From: an uncultured bacterium
GTDB lineage: Bacteria > Actinomycetota > Coriobacteriia > Coriobacteriales > Coriobacteriaceae
Assembly (NCBI GenBank): GCA_958349055.1
Contig: CATWBO010000008.1
Location: 1 to 64,000 of the forward strand
Length of the DNA stretch: 64,000 bases
Direction: 5' to 3'
Positions 1 to 8,753 of the stretch are shown here, one piece after another. A model generated the notes under the pieces. It was not told the DNA's origin and ran no database searches. It saw only the letters and a program-made list of their open reading frames with translations. Within the stretch, counting starts at the first letter, position 1. Every line of letters begins with the position of its first letter. The position numbers were made by a program, and so were the translations under genes.

Positions 1-34
1 CCCGCGCCGTGCGGTGGGCGGGCGGGATGCGAAT

Positions 35-79
35 GCAACGGGCATGCGTCGTCGTCGGGGAAAGGCGCATGCCCGTTGC
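35..79 (-). terminator. Strong hairpin downstream of cbiK
   Basis: Perfect 14-bp arms (35-48 and 66-79) enclose a 17-nt loop just beyond the cbiK stop codon. There is no U-tract, so it may be a 3' stabiliser or a Rho-type end rather than a canonical intrinsic terminator. Confidence 0.5.
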
Positions 80-115
80 ACGGGGACGCGACCGGCGCTC
101 CCGTGCGCGGCGAGT

Positions 116-1042
116 TTACAGCTTGGCGATGGCGTCGTCCACGTGCGAGACGTAGATGTCGTCGACCGCGACGTTCTGTCCCAGACCCTGGAGCAGGCAC
201 GTCACTTCGAAGCCGGCGGCCACGAACTTCGCAGCCCAGCTGTCGGGGTCGGTCTCGTCTGCCATGTCGTTGTTCGCGTGGTCGCCCGCGACCACCATGA
301 ACGGCGCGAGCACGGCCTTCTTGTAGCCTGCGGCGCTCGCGGCGGCGATAACATCCTCGCAGGTCGGTTCAGCCTCGACGGTGCCGACGAAGAACTGCGT
401 CAAGCCCTCGTTCTTGAACACTTCCTGCATCTTGGCATAGTCGGCGTTGGAATCGGCTTCGGTGCCGTGGCCCATGAGGCACAGCGCCGTCTTGCCGTCG
501 TCGAAGGACGCCATGTTCTCCTTAATGGCTGCGGCCACCTTCTTGTAGTCATCGTCGGAGGTGAGCAGCGGGTCGCCGAGCGAGATTTTGTCGAACTTGT
601 CGGCGTACTTGTCGAGCTCGTCTTTCACGTCGGTGTATTCCAGGCCACCCATGAGATGCGTCGGCTGCACGACGATTTCCTTCACGCCGTCTTCCACGCA
701 GCGGTCGAGCGCCTCGGTCATGTTGTCGATCGTGATGCCGTCGCGCTTCTTCAGCTTGTCGATGATGATCTGCGCGGTGAAGGCGCGGCGGATGTCGTAG
801 TCCTGCCAGTACCTCTCGCGGATAGCGTCTTCGATGGCGCCGATGGTGATGTGGCGCGAGTCGTTGTAGCTCGTGCCGAAGCTCGTGACGAGGATGACCG
901 GCTTCACGGCCTTCTCCTTTTCACTCGATTTCTCGGAACTCGCGGAGGTGTTGGAGCAGCCCGCGAGCGCGACTCCGGCGAGCGCGACGGCTCCGGTTGC
1001 TGCTGCGCCCATGAAGCAGCGGCGTGACATCTGGTCGGACAT
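116..1042 (-). CDS. cbiK: Exported sirohydrochlorin cobaltochelatase (CbiK), lipoprotein
   Basis: Anaerobic cobaltochelatase that inserts Co2+ into sirohydrochlorin, the entry step of the early-cobalt B12 pathway. The 308-aa product carries the CbiK signatures VTSFGTSY near the start of the mature domain, MGHGTEAD in the middle and GDHANND towards the end, which hold the metal-binding His residues. The N-terminus reads SRRCFMG, then a hydrophobic run, then LAGC. This fits a Tat-type twin-arginine signal with a lipobox, so the mature enzyme should be lipid-anchored outside the membrane. I chose the ATG that follows AGGAAAGG; an upstream in-frame ATG would bury the signal and lies in the riboswitch platform. 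It is divergent from the cobalamin operon and controlled by its own B12 riboswitch. Exported CbiK proteins are known in some anaerobes, but the reason for export here is unclear. Confidence 0.9.
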   Translation of the reverse strand: MSDQMSRRCFMGAAATGAVALAGVALAGCSNTSASSEKSSEKEKAVKPVILVTSFGTSYNDSRHITIGAIEDAIRERYWQDYDIRRAFTAQIIIDKLKKRDGITIDNMTEALDRCVEDGVKEIVVQPTHLMGGLEYTDVKDELDKYADKFDKISLGDPLLTSDDDYKKVAAAIKENMASFDDGKTALCLMGHGTEADSNADYAKMQEVFKNEGLTQFFVGTVEAEPTCEDVIAAASAAGYKKAVLAPFMVVAGDHANNDMADETDPDSWAAKFVAAGFEVTCLLQGLGQNVAVDDIYVSHVDDAIAKL

Positions 1043-1094
1043 GGTTTTTCCTTTCCTCGGTTTGCCGGTCCCCCGGCGACAGTTGCTTGTCGGC

Positions 1095-1310
1095 ACAAGC
1101 GAAAGAAAAGCGCACCCCTCGGGGTTCACAAGGAGCTAACGCCACGGCGATGCCGTGAGGAAAAGGCGAAGCAGTCTGGCTTGGGGCGCGAGGCGGTTCG
1201 CCCGCGCGTCCTATACAGTAATGTCCCTTGCCCAGGATTCCCACCTGGTTCCCTCCGCAAGCCAGCGCGGGCTGTGCGGGCGCCGCGCCGGTCATTTCCT
1301 TTTATCCGAT
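1095..1310 (-). promoter_or_regulatory. Cobalamin riboswitch (leader of cbiK)
   Basis: Read on the minus strand, the leader contains the B12-box core: GGTGGGAATCC, then ACTGTA about 20 nt later, preceded by AAAAGGAAA and GGAGGGAACC. Downstream is AGCCAGACTGCTTCGCC, matching the conserved AGYCAGG/CUGCC strand. These are the class hallmarks of AdoCbl riboswitches. A GC hairpin around ACCCCGAGGGGT (about 1113-1125), followed by CTTTTCTTT, could be the terminator of the expression platform. B12 would then shut off cbiK. Exact ends are estimated. Confidence 0.85.
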
Positions 1311-1340
1311 TGTCATATGCTCGTTGCCGAAACTTTTACT

Positions 1341-1369
1341 ATGATAGTGGGCACTTGTGAACGTGTCAA
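1341..1369 (-). promoter_or_regulatory. Sigma-70-type promoter for the riboswitch/cbiK transcript
   Basis: On the minus strand TTGACA (1364-1369) is followed after exactly 17 nt by TATCAT (1341-1346). This is a near-consensus -35/-10 pair placed just upstream of the riboswitch aptamer. No equally good promoter is visible for the divergent plus-strand operon in the same 458-bp gap. Confidence 0.7.
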
Positions 1370-1500
1370 AGCCAGGGCGGGCGGCATTGCGCCTCCTGCC
1401 TGCGTATTTGCGCCGATTGCCGCCGCAGGCGCCGTGTTTTGCCCGCTGCGCGAATGGCGGCGTAAACGGTTGCGATGAGTAACGGGAAGGGAAGGCTCGG

Positions 1501-2292
1501 ATGATTCATATCGTTGGCGCAGGCTCGGGCGCCGCCGACCTTATCACGCTGCGCGGGGCGCGCCTTCTGCGCGCGGCCGACGTGGTCGTTTGGGCGGGAA
1601 GCCTTGTGAATCCCGAGCTGCTCGCTGAGTGCAAGGAATCCTGCATCGTCTACGACAGCGCGCACATGACCTTGGAGGAAGTGCTCGACGTGATGTGCGC
1701 GGCAGGTGCGCGGGGCGAGGAAGTGGTGCGCCTGCACACGGGCGACCCGTGCCTGTACGGCGCCATCCAGGAGCAGATGGACGCGCTCGACGCGCGCGGC
1801 GTGGACTACGAGGTGGTGCCCGGCGTGTCGAGCTTTTGCGGTGCCGCGGCGGCGCTTCGCCAGGAATACACGCTGCCGGGAATCAGCCAGTCGGTCGTGA
1901 TCACGCGGCTTTCCGGACGTACCCCCATGCCCGCGGGCGAGGGCATGCGCACCATGGCGGAAAGCGGCTCGACTATGGTTATCTTCCTGAGCTCGGGTAT
2001 GCTCGCCGAGCTTTCCGCCGAGCTTTTGGCCGCGGGCCGCAGCTCCGACGAGCCGGCGGCGCTCGTGTACAAGGCGACCTGGCCTGAGGAGCGCGTGGTG
2101 CGCTGCACAGTGGGCACGCTCGCCGATGCGGGCGCGCGAGAGGGCATCGACCGCACGGCGCTCGTGGTGGTGGGCCGCGTGCTCGGAGCTCGCGGCGGGC
2201 TTGCGCACGACGGCGCGCAAGCGGAGTCGTACGAGCGCAGCAAGCTTTACGACCCTTCGTTTGCCACGGGGTATCGGAAGGCGAGCAGCTAG
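1501..2292 (+). CDS. cbiF: Cobalt-precorrin-4 C11-methyltransferase (CbiF/CobM)
   Basis: SAM-dependent methylation at C11 of cobalt-precorrin-4, in the cytosol. The 263-aa protein has the tetrapyrrole methylase fold, with VGAGSGAADL at the N-terminus, GSLVNPELL, HTGDPCLYGA (SAM loop) and PGVSSFCGAAA. The set GSLVNP plus HTGDP is typical of CbiF. The ATG is preceded by GGGAAGGGAAGG. It is the first gene of the 17-gene operon; each following gene overlaps or abuts its predecessor, so the block is probably one transcript. GC content is high, as throughout the cluster. Confidence 0.93.
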   Translation: MIHIVGAGSGAADLITLRGARLLRAADVVVWAGSLVNPELLAECKESCIVYDSAHMTLEEVLDVMCAAGARGEEVVRLHTGDPCLYGAIQEQMDALDARGVDYEVVPGVSSFCGAAAALRQEYTLPGISQSVVITRLSGRTPMPAGEGMRTMAESGSTMVIFLSSGMLAELSAELLAAGRSSDEPAALVYKATWPEERVVRCTVGTLADAGAREGIDRTALVVVGRVLGARGGLAHDGAQAESYERSKLYDPSFATGYRKASS

Positions 2293-2293
2293 C

Positions 2294-3478
2294 GTGGCCT
2301 TCGAGCACTACATATATACCGGGACGACCCGCCTGCGCTGCGGCTACACCACGGGGAGTTGCGCCGCGCTCGCGGCGAAGGCGGCCTGTGAGATGGTCTT
2401 GTCACGAAAGCCCGTCGGCCGCGTGTCGATCGTCACCCCCGGCGGGCTGCCCGTCGAGGCGAACGTGGTCGACGCATTTATCGGCGAGGGGTGCGCCCAG
2501 TGCGCCGTGCGAAAGGACGCAGGCGACGATGCCGATGTGACCGACGGCGTGCTCGTGTACGCGCGCGTGGAACATGCGGGGTCGGGCACGGGTGCTGCGG
2601 GCAGCAAGGGCGTGCCCGCGCGCGAATCGGAAGTTTCCGTCGATGGCGGCGTGGGCGTGGGGCGCGTGACGTTGCCCGGGCTCGAGCAGCCGGTGGGGGC
2701 GGCCGCCATCAACGCGACGCCGCGCGCGATGATCACTTCGGCGGTGCGCGAGGTGTGCGCCGCGCACGGCTTTTCTGGAGATATTGCTGTGACGATTTCG
2801 GTACCCGAGGGCGTTTTCCTTGCCGAAAAGACCTTCAACCCGCACCTGGGGATAGAGGGCGGCATCTCCATCCTGGGCACGACGGGCATCGTCGAGCCGC
2901 GCAGCCTCGCTGCCTTGCGCGACAGCATCGAGCTCGAGATCCGGCAACATGCGGCTATGGGGCGGCGCGGAGTCGTGCTCACGCCCGGCAACTACGGCGG
3001 GCAGTTCATCTCGGGGCATTTCCACCTAAACGGTGCGCCGGTGGTCTTCATCTCCAACTTTGTGGGCGATGCGATTGATTGCTGCGTTCGCGAGGGATTC
3101 ACCAATGTCCTTCTTGTGGGACACATCGGCAAGCTGGTGAAGGTCGCTGGCGGCATCATGGACACCCATTCGCGTACCGCCGACTGCCGCGCGGAGATTC
3201 TGGCCGCCCACGCGGCCTTGGCCGGCGCGGGCGCGAAGACCGTGCGCGAGATCATGTCGTCGGTCACGACCACGGCGGCGCTCGAGGTAATCGAGGCCGC
3301 CGGCGTGGGGGACGCTGCGCGCGCCTCGCTCGCTGCGGCAATCGAGGACAGGTTGCGCCGCCGCGCGGCGGGCGCATGCGACATCGCCGCGGTCGTGTTC
3401 GACGCCGAGCGCCGCGAGCTTTTCCGCACGTCGGGCGCCGATGCAGTTATCGGGGAATTGGGGGCGACGTATGAGTAG
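2294..3478 (+). CDS. cbiD: Cobalt-precorrin-5B C1-methyltransferase (CbiD)
   Basis: Methylates C1 of the ring-contracted intermediate in the anaerobic route. The 394-aa product opens with LRCGYTTGSCAA, the CbiD hallmark, and contains PGGLPVE and NYGGQF. C-terminally there is LLVGHIGKLVKVAGG, then a region with HSRTADCR. The start is a GTG two bases after the cbiF stop, since the open frame further upstream only shadows cbiF. CbiD is diagnostic of the anaerobic (oxygen-independent) pathway, in keeping with CbiG and CbiK nearby. Confidence 0.93.
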   Translation: MAFEHYIYTGTTRLRCGYTTGSCAALAAKAACEMVLSRKPVGRVSIVTPGGLPVEANVVDAFIGEGCAQCAVRKDAGDDADVTDGVLVYARVEHAGSGTGAAGSKGVPARESEVSVDGGVGVGRVTLPGLEQPVGAAAINATPRAMITSAVREVCAAHGFSGDIAVTISVPEGVFLAEKTFNPHLGIEGGISILGTTGIVEPRSLAALRDSIELEIRQHAAMGRRGVVLTPGNYGGQFISGHFHLNGAPVVFISNFVGDAIDCCVREGFTNVLLVGHIGKLVKVAGGIMDTHSRTADCRAEILAAHAALAGAGAKTVREIMSSVTTTAALEVIEAAGVGDAARASLAAAIEDRLRRRAAGACDIAAVVFDAERRELFRTSGADAVIGELGATYE

Positions 3479-4160
3479 AGGCGTGCTGTACGGGGTGGGT
3501 ACGGGGCCTGGCGACCCCGAGCTGCTCACGATCAAGGCCGTCCGCACAATCGAATCGTGTCCGGTCATCGCCGCACCGCAGACGGCGAACGGGGTCATGG
3601 TCGCGCTCGACATCGTGCGCGGCGCCGTCGACCTTACAGGCAAGACGGTGATCCCCGTGCGATTCTCGATGACGCGCGATCTCGAGCGCCGCACGGCCGA
3701 GCATGCCTCGCTTGTTCGCGAGCTTGTTGCGCACCTGGATGCGGCCCGCGACGTCGCGCTGCTGAACCTGGGGGACCCGAGCATCTACGCCACCTTCCAG
3801 CGCATAGCGCCCGACGTGCGCGCCCGCGGGTTCGAGGCGCGCGCCATTCCCGGCGTGCCGAGCTTCTGCGCGGTCGCCGCATCGCTCGAGCGCGACCTCA
3901 CGCCTGAGATGTCGTCGCCTCTGCACATCGTGCCCGGCGGCTACGACGACGTGCGCCGCGCAATCGGCTGGCCGGGGACGAAGGTGGTCATGAAGGCGCG
4001 CCGCTCGCTTGCGGACACGAAGCGCATCCTTCGCGAGGAGGGCGCCTTCGACGGTGCCGAGCTCGTAGAGGATTGTGGGCTTCCGGGCGAGCGCGTGTAC
4101 CGCTCGCTCCACGATGTGCCCGATCGGGGTAGCTACTTCTCGACGATGGTGGTGCGCTAG
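3471..4160 (+). CDS. cbiL: Cobalt-precorrin-2 C20-methyltransferase (CbiL)
   Basis: Adds the C20 methyl group to cobalt-sirohydrochlorin (cobalt-precorrin-2), the first methylation after metal insertion. The 229-aa protein is a tetrapyrrole methylase with VGTGPGDPELLT at the N-terminus, NLGDPSIYAT as SAM loop and PGVPSFCAVAA. The ATG lies inside the last codons of cbiD (8-nt overlap), arguing for translational coupling. Its length fits the family. Confidence 0.92.
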   Translation: MSRGVLYGVGTGPGDPELLTIKAVRTIESCPVIAAPQTANGVMVALDIVRGAVDLTGKTVIPVRFSMTRDLERRTAEHASLVRELVAHLDAARDVALLNLGDPSIYATFQRIAPDVRARGFEARAIPGVPSFCAVAASLERDLTPEMSSPLHIVPGGYDDVRRAIGWPGTKVVMKARRSLADTKRILREEGAFDGAELVEDCGLPGERVYRSLHDVPDRGSYFSTMVVR

Positions 4161-5294
4161 ATGAGGGTTTCCTGCATAGCGTTCACCGAGAGGGGATATG
4201 CGTTTGCGGAGCGCACCGCACGCGCGCTTTCCGATTGCGCGCAGACAGGTGAAGATGACCCTGGCTGGGACGTTTCCGTTTCGCGCGGGTTCGGCGAGGG
4301 GAAGGCCGACCTGCGCGCATGGACGGCGCTCGCGTGGGAAGCGTCGGACGCGCTTCTGTTCGTGGGCGCGGCGGGCATCGCCGTGCGGGCGATCGCGCCG
4401 CATGTCGCCTCGAAGACAAACGATCCCGCGGTTGTGGCGATCGATGAGGCGGGGCGCTTTGCCGTCCCGCTTTTGTCGGGGCATTTGGGCGGTGCGAACG
4501 AGCTTGCGCAAACTGTGGCACGCGCGGCAGGGGCCATCCCCGTCATCACCACGGCGACCGACGTCCGCGGCGTGTGGGCGGTGGATACGTGGGCGCGCTG
4601 TGCGGGGCTCGCCGTTTCGAATCCCGAGGCCATCAAGCGAGTGTCGGCGCGGCTGCTTTCGGGCGGGCGCGTGGCGCTCTATTCCGACATGCCGATTTCG
4701 GGACAGCCGCCTGAGGGGGTTGACATTGCGTCCGACCGCGCTCGGGCCGATATCGTCGTGTCGCCGTTTGCTGGCGCGAATGCAGGTGCGTCCGTTCGCG
4801 CGGCGGAGACAACGGGCAAGGTCGTGCCCGCCGGTGAGACGGGGAAGCCTGCGGGCGTGCGGGCGCAGGCGCCTGCGCCCGAGCCGCTTCGCCTTGCCGT
4901 GCCCTGCATCGTTGCAGGCATAGGGTGCCGTCGCGGTGCGTGCGCCGAAGCGATCGGGGAGGCGTTTCTTCTCGCGTGCGGGCAGGCGGGCATCTCGCCT
5001 TCGGCCGTGCGCGAGGCGGCGACGATCGACGTGAAGGCGCACGAGGAGGGTCTGCTCGCCTTCTGCCGCGCGCGCAATATCCCGCTTGCGACGTATTCCG
5101 CAGATGAGTTGTCGCAGGTCGAAGGCAGCGTTTCGCCATCTGATTTCGTGCGCGCGACGGTGGGGGTCGACAACGTGTGCGAGCGCGCGGCGCTCGCGGA
5201 CGGGGGCAAACTTATCTTCCCGAAGCTCGCTCACGGCGGCGTTACCGTCGCGTTTTCCAAGGTAACTATCGAACTTTCGTTTAAGGAGCGGTGA
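4161..5294 (+). CDS. cbiG: Cobalt-precorrin-5A hydrolase (CbiG)
   Basis: Opens the delta-lactone of cobalt-precorrin-5A and releases acetaldehyde, giving cobalt-precorrin-5B. In this 377-aa protein the N-terminal half has VGAAGIAVRAIAPH and LLSGHLGGANELA. After a variable, Ala/Gly-rich middle, the C-terminal CbiG domain has GIGCRRGAC and TIDVKAHEEGLL. The ATG follows the cbiL stop directly. CbiG is specific to the anaerobic route. Confidence 0.92.
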   Translation: MRVSCIAFTERGYAFAERTARALSDCAQTGEDDPGWDVSVSRGFGEGKADLRAWTALAWEASDALLFVGAAGIAVRAIAPHVASKTNDPAVVAIDEAGRFAVPLLSGHLGGANELAQTVARAAGAIPVITTATDVRGVWAVDTWARCAGLAVSNPEAIKRVSARLLSGGRVALYSDMPISGQPPEGVDIASDRARADIVVSPFAGANAGASVRAAETTGKVVPAGETGKPAGVRAQAPAPEPLRLAVPCIVAGIGCRRGACAEAIGEAFLLACGQAGISPSAVREAATIDVKAHEEGLLAFCRARNIPLATYSADELSQVEGSVSPSDFVRATVGVDNVCERAALADGGKLIFPKLAHGGVTVAFSKVTIELSFKER

Positions 5295-6037
5295 TGGGAA
5301 AGCTCTTCGTGGTGGGGATCGGCCCGGGCGGCCCCGACGGCATGACGATTGCGGCCCGGCGCGCGCTCGAGGCGGCCGACATCGTTGTGGGGTACACGAA
5401 ATACGTGGAGCTCGCGCTCGCCGCCGTGCCCGACGCGGCGCATCTCGCGACCCCGATGATGCACGAGGTCGAACGGTGCCGCCTGGCGCTTTCGCGCGCG
5501 CAGAGCGGAGAAGCCGTGGCGCTCGTGTGCAGCGGTGACGCGGGCGTGTACGGCATGGCGAGCCCCGTGCTGGAGCTTGCGGAGGACTACCCCGATGTAG
5601 ACGTGGAAGTTATCGCCGGGGCCACCGCGGCTCAGAGCGGGTCGGCGGTGCTCGGCGCCCCGCTTGCCCACGACTTCGCGGTCGTGTCGCTTTCCGACCT
5701 GCTCACGCCATGGGAGGTCATCGAGCGCAGGCTCGCCGCCGTGGCGAGCGCCGACTTCTGCATCTGTTTGTACAACCCGCGCAGCAGAAAGCGCGCCGAC
5801 AGGCTCTCGCGCGCGGCGAAGATTATGCTCGAATGGAAGGCCCCCGACACGCTCTGCGGTTGGGTACGCAACATCGGGCGCGAGGGGCAGCAGTCGGGCA
5901 TGTGCAGGCTCTCCGAGCTGGGGGAGATCGACGCCGACATGTTCACCACCGTGTTCGTCGGCAACGCGGACACGAAGCTCGTAGACGGCCGTATGGTCAC
6001 GCCGCGCGGGTATCGGGAGATTCCATGCGAAAGGTAA
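5294..6037 (+). CDS. cbiH: Cobalt-precorrin-3 C17-methyltransferase, ring-contracting (CbiH)
   Basis: Catalyses C17 methylation and ring contraction of cobalt-precorrin-3. The 247-aa protein shows IGPGGPDGMTIAA, VVGYTKYVEL, CSGDAGVYGMA and GATAAQSGSA, all family signatures; SLSDLLTPWEVIERR follows. The ATG overlaps the cbiG TGA (TGATG), with GGAGCGG upstream. No fused ferredoxin-like domain (CobZ/CobG type) is present, as expected for the anaerobic form. Confidence 0.93.
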   Translation: MGKLFVVGIGPGGPDGMTIAARRALEAADIVVGYTKYVELALAAVPDAAHLATPMMHEVERCRLALSRAQSGEAVALVCSGDAGVYGMASPVLELAEDYPDVDVEVIAGATAAQSGSAVLGAPLAHDFAVVSLSDLLTPWEVIERRLAAVASADFCICLYNPRSRKRADRLSRAAKIMLEWKAPDTLCGWVRNIGREGQQSGMCRLSELGEIDADMFTTVFVGNADTKLVDGRMVTPRGYREIPCER

Positions 6038-7374
6038 CGATCATCGGGGCGGGGCCCGGAAACCCCGACTTGCTCTCGCGCGCGGCGCTCGACGCGATCG
6101 ACATCGCCGACGTGGTCATCGGCGCTCATCGCGCGCTTGCCGGCATCGACGTGCCGCCCGACGTGGTGAGATGCGAGCTCGTGAAGACGGCGGACATCGT
6201 CGCCGCGCTCACCGATGCGGCGTCGTGGCGGCGCGCTGTGGTCGTGATGACGGGCGATGTGGGGCTGTTCAGCGGCGCGCGCCGCCTGGTGGAGGCGCTC
6301 TCCGGCGACGCGCAGGTGGACGTGCACGTCATTCCCGGCATAAGCTCAGCGTCGTATCTCGCCGCGCGCCTCGCGCGTCCATGGCAGGATTGGCGCTTCG
6401 TGAGCGCTCACGGCGTGGCGTGCGACATTGTGGCCGAGGCCGAGCGCGCAGGCGAGCTCTTCCTCGCCACGTCGGGCGGGGAAGACCCCTCGCGGCTTTC
6501 GGGCGAGCTTGTGCAGGGGGGCTTCGGGGACGCGCGCGTGACGGTGGCCGAGCGCCTGTCGTACCCCGACGAGCGCATCACCTGCGCGACCGCAAGTGAA
6601 ATCGCAGGTCAGACGTTCGACGACCTGAACGTGATGCTTATCGAGTTCGCAGGCTGCGCCGGGTCGCCTGCGGGCTCTAGCGCAGCCTCCGAGGCGCCGG
6701 CCGGCGCGTCTGCGCCCGCGGCGGCTTCTTCCACGGCGGACTCTGCGGGCGCATCCCGCGCCGCGATCTCCCGCTGGCCGTACGCTTCCTCGGGCATTCC
6801 CGACGAGCTCTTCATCCGCGGCGACGTTCCCATGACCAAGCAGGAGGTGCGCGCCGTCGCGCTCGCGAAGCTGCGCCTTACCGCGACCGACACCGTGTGG
6901 GACGTCGGTGCCGGCACGGGGAGCGTGTCGATCGAGGCGGCGCTCGTCGCGCGAGCGGGGTCGGTATGGGCGGTCGAGCGCAACGCGGCCGGCATGCGGC
7001 TCATCCGAGAGAACGCGGATGCATTCGGGTGCGGCAACGTGCATGCTGTCCCCGGTGTCGCCCCCGAAGCGCTCGCGAAACTGCCCGTCCCCGACGCCGT
7101 GTTCGTCGGCGGGAGCGCGGGCGAGCTTCCCTCCATCGTGGAGGCGGCGCTCGAGAAGAACTCGCAGGTTCGCCTGTGCGTGCCATGCGTCACCGTTGAG
7201 ACGCTCACCGAGGCGTGCGCGCTCCTCTCGGGTTCGCGCTTTAAGGGGTTCGAGGCGTGCCAGGTGTCGGCCGCCCGTGCCGAGGCTGTAGGCTCGCACC
7301 ATCTTATGAAGGCGCAAAACCCCGTGTTCCTCGTCAGCGCACGTGGTGCAGGTGGGGAAGGCGGCGCCCGGTGA
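6025..7374 (+). CDS. cbiET: Fused cobalt-precorrin-7 C5-methyltransferase/decarboxylating C15-methyltransferase (CbiET)
   Basis: Two enzymes in one 449-aa chain. Residues about 1-210 are CbiE (IGAGPGNPDLLS, MTGDVGLFSGA, PGISSASYLAARL). A linker of about 40 residues, very rich in Ala, Ser and Gly, follows. The rest is CbiT (RGDVPMTKQEVRA, WDVGAGTGSVSIEAA, FVGGSAGEL). Together they methylate C5 and C15 and decarboxylate the C12 acetate. The ATG lies 13 nt inside the end of cbiH. CbiET fusions (also called CobL) are common in bacteria. Confidence 0.92.
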   Translation: MRKVTIIGAGPGNPDLLSRAALDAIDIADVVIGAHRALAGIDVPPDVVRCELVKTADIVAALTDAASWRRAVVVMTGDVGLFSGARRLVEALSGDAQVDVHVIPGISSASYLAARLARPWQDWRFVSAHGVACDIVAEAERAGELFLATSGGEDPSRLSGELVQGGFGDARVTVAERLSYPDERITCATASEIAGQTFDDLNVMLIEFAGCAGSPAGSSAASEAPAGASAPAAASSTADSAGASRAAISRWPYASSGIPDELFIRGDVPMTKQEVRAVALAKLRLTATDTVWDVGAGTGSVSIEAALVARAGSVWAVERNAAGMRLIRENADAFGCGNVHAVPGVAPEALAKLPVPDAVFVGGSAGELPSIVEAALEKNSQVRLCVPCVTVETLTEACALLSGSRFKGFEACQVSAARAEAVGSHHLMKAQNPVFLVSARGAGGEGGAR

Positions 7375-8753
7375 GCACGTCCATCCCGCGCTTCATGGTC
7401 GCTGCGCCCTCGAGCGGGAGCGGCAAGACGGTCGTAACGTGCGCGCTCCTGCGCGCGCTCGCGCGCCGCGGCCTTGCATGCGCGGCCTTCAAATGCGGCC
7501 CCGACTACATCGACCCGCTCTTTCATCGCCGCGTCGTGGGTGCGCGCTCGGGCAACTTAGACGGCTTCTTCACCGACGCCCCGACGCTGCGCGCCCTGCT
7601 CGCACGCGGCGCCGCAGGCGCGGATGTCGCGGTACTCGAGGGGGTTATGGGCTTCTACGACGGCATGGCGCCCGGCGTGGCCGACGCGAGTAGCTACCAG
7701 GTTGCGCGCGACACGGAAACGCCGGTCGTTTTAGTGGTGAACGGGCGCGGGGCGTCTTTATCGCTCGCCGCCGTAATCCATGGCATCGCCGAGTTCCTGC
7801 CTTGTGCGAACGTGCGCGGCGTCGTGCTGAACAAGACGAGCGCCGCTGCCTGCGCCTACGCGGCGCCTGCGATCGAGAAGCACACGGGCGTCACAGTTTT
7901 GGGGAATATCCCCGCCGACGAGGCGTTCTCGCTCGAAAGCCGGCATCTGGGGCTTGTGACCGCCGACGAGGTCGAGCAGCTCTCCGCGCGCATCGACAAG
8001 ATGGCCGAGCTGGTGGAAAAGAGCGTCGACGTCGATCGCTTGCTCGAAATAGCGGCGACGGCACCCGATATCCGCGAGGAACCTTACCGGTTGGAGCTGA
8101 TCGCGGGAGCGCGGCCCATCGTCGCCGTCGCACGTGACGAGGCGTTCTCGTTCTACTACGAGGAGAACCTGCGCGCGCTCGAGGACCTTGGTTGCGAGCT
8201 GGCCTTTTTCAGCCCCCTGTGTGATAGCGAGTTGCCCCGGGGGACAAGCGCCCTCTATCTGGGGGGCGGCTACCCGGAGCTCCATGCGCGGCAGCTCTCC
8301 GAGAACGCGCCGATGCGCGAAGCGGTGCGGCGCGCGGTGGAATCCGGTATGCCGACGGTCGCCGAATGCGGTGGGTTTCTGTACCTGCAGCGCGAAATCG
8401 CCGATAGCGAGGGGCGGCGCTGGCCTGTTGCGGGCGCCCTTGAGGGCGCAAGCGAGAACGGGGGAAGGCTGTCCCATTTCGGGTACGTGGAGCTCGCTTC
8501 CCAACGCGACGGGCTCTACGGGCCGCGCGGCACACGCATCCGCGCGCACGAGTTCCACTACTGGCAGTCCACCTGCCCGGGCGGCGACTTCTGGGCGCAG
8601 AAGCCCCGGCGCGACAAGGGCTGGCCGTGCATGACGACTACCCTGTCCCTGGTGGCGGGCTTCCCGCATGTGTACTATCCTGCTAACCCCGACGTTGCGC
8701 GCGCGTTCGCGTCTGCCGCAGCGTCGTTCGCAGAGAGGAGACGGCATGGCTGA
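7371..8753 (+). CDS. cbiA: Cobyrinic acid a,c-diamide synthase (CbiA)
   Basis: Glutamine- and ATP-dependent amidation of the a and c side chains of cobyrinate. In this 460-aa protein the N-terminal dethiobiotin-synthetase-like domain has a P-loop variant APSSGSGKT, FKCGPDYIDP and LEGVMGFYDG. The C-terminal class-I glutamine amidotransferase-like domain has GGGYPELHA and AECGGFLYL, with the catalytic Cys. The start is a GTG overlapping the cbiET stop (GTGA). Confidence 0.93.
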   Translation: MSTSIPRFMVAAPSSGSGKTVVTCALLRALARRGLACAAFKCGPDYIDPLFHRRVVGARSGNLDGFFTDAPTLRALLARGAAGADVAVLEGVMGFYDGMAPGVADASSYQVARDTETPVVLVVNGRGASLSLAAVIHGIAEFLPCANVRGVVLNKTSAAACAYAAPAIEKHTGVTVLGNIPADEAFSLESRHLGLVTADEVEQLSARIDKMAELVEKSVDVDRLLEIAATAPDIREEPYRLELIAGARPIVAVARDEAFSFYYEENLRALEDLGCELAFFSPLCDSELPRGTSALYLGGGYPELHARQLSENAPMREAVRRAVESGMPTVAECGGFLYLQREIADSEGRRWPVAGALEGASENGGRLSHFGYVELASQRDGLYGPRGTRIRAHEFHYWQSTCPGGDFWAQKPRRDKGWPCMTTTLSLVAGFPHVYYPANPDVARAFASAAASFAERRRHG

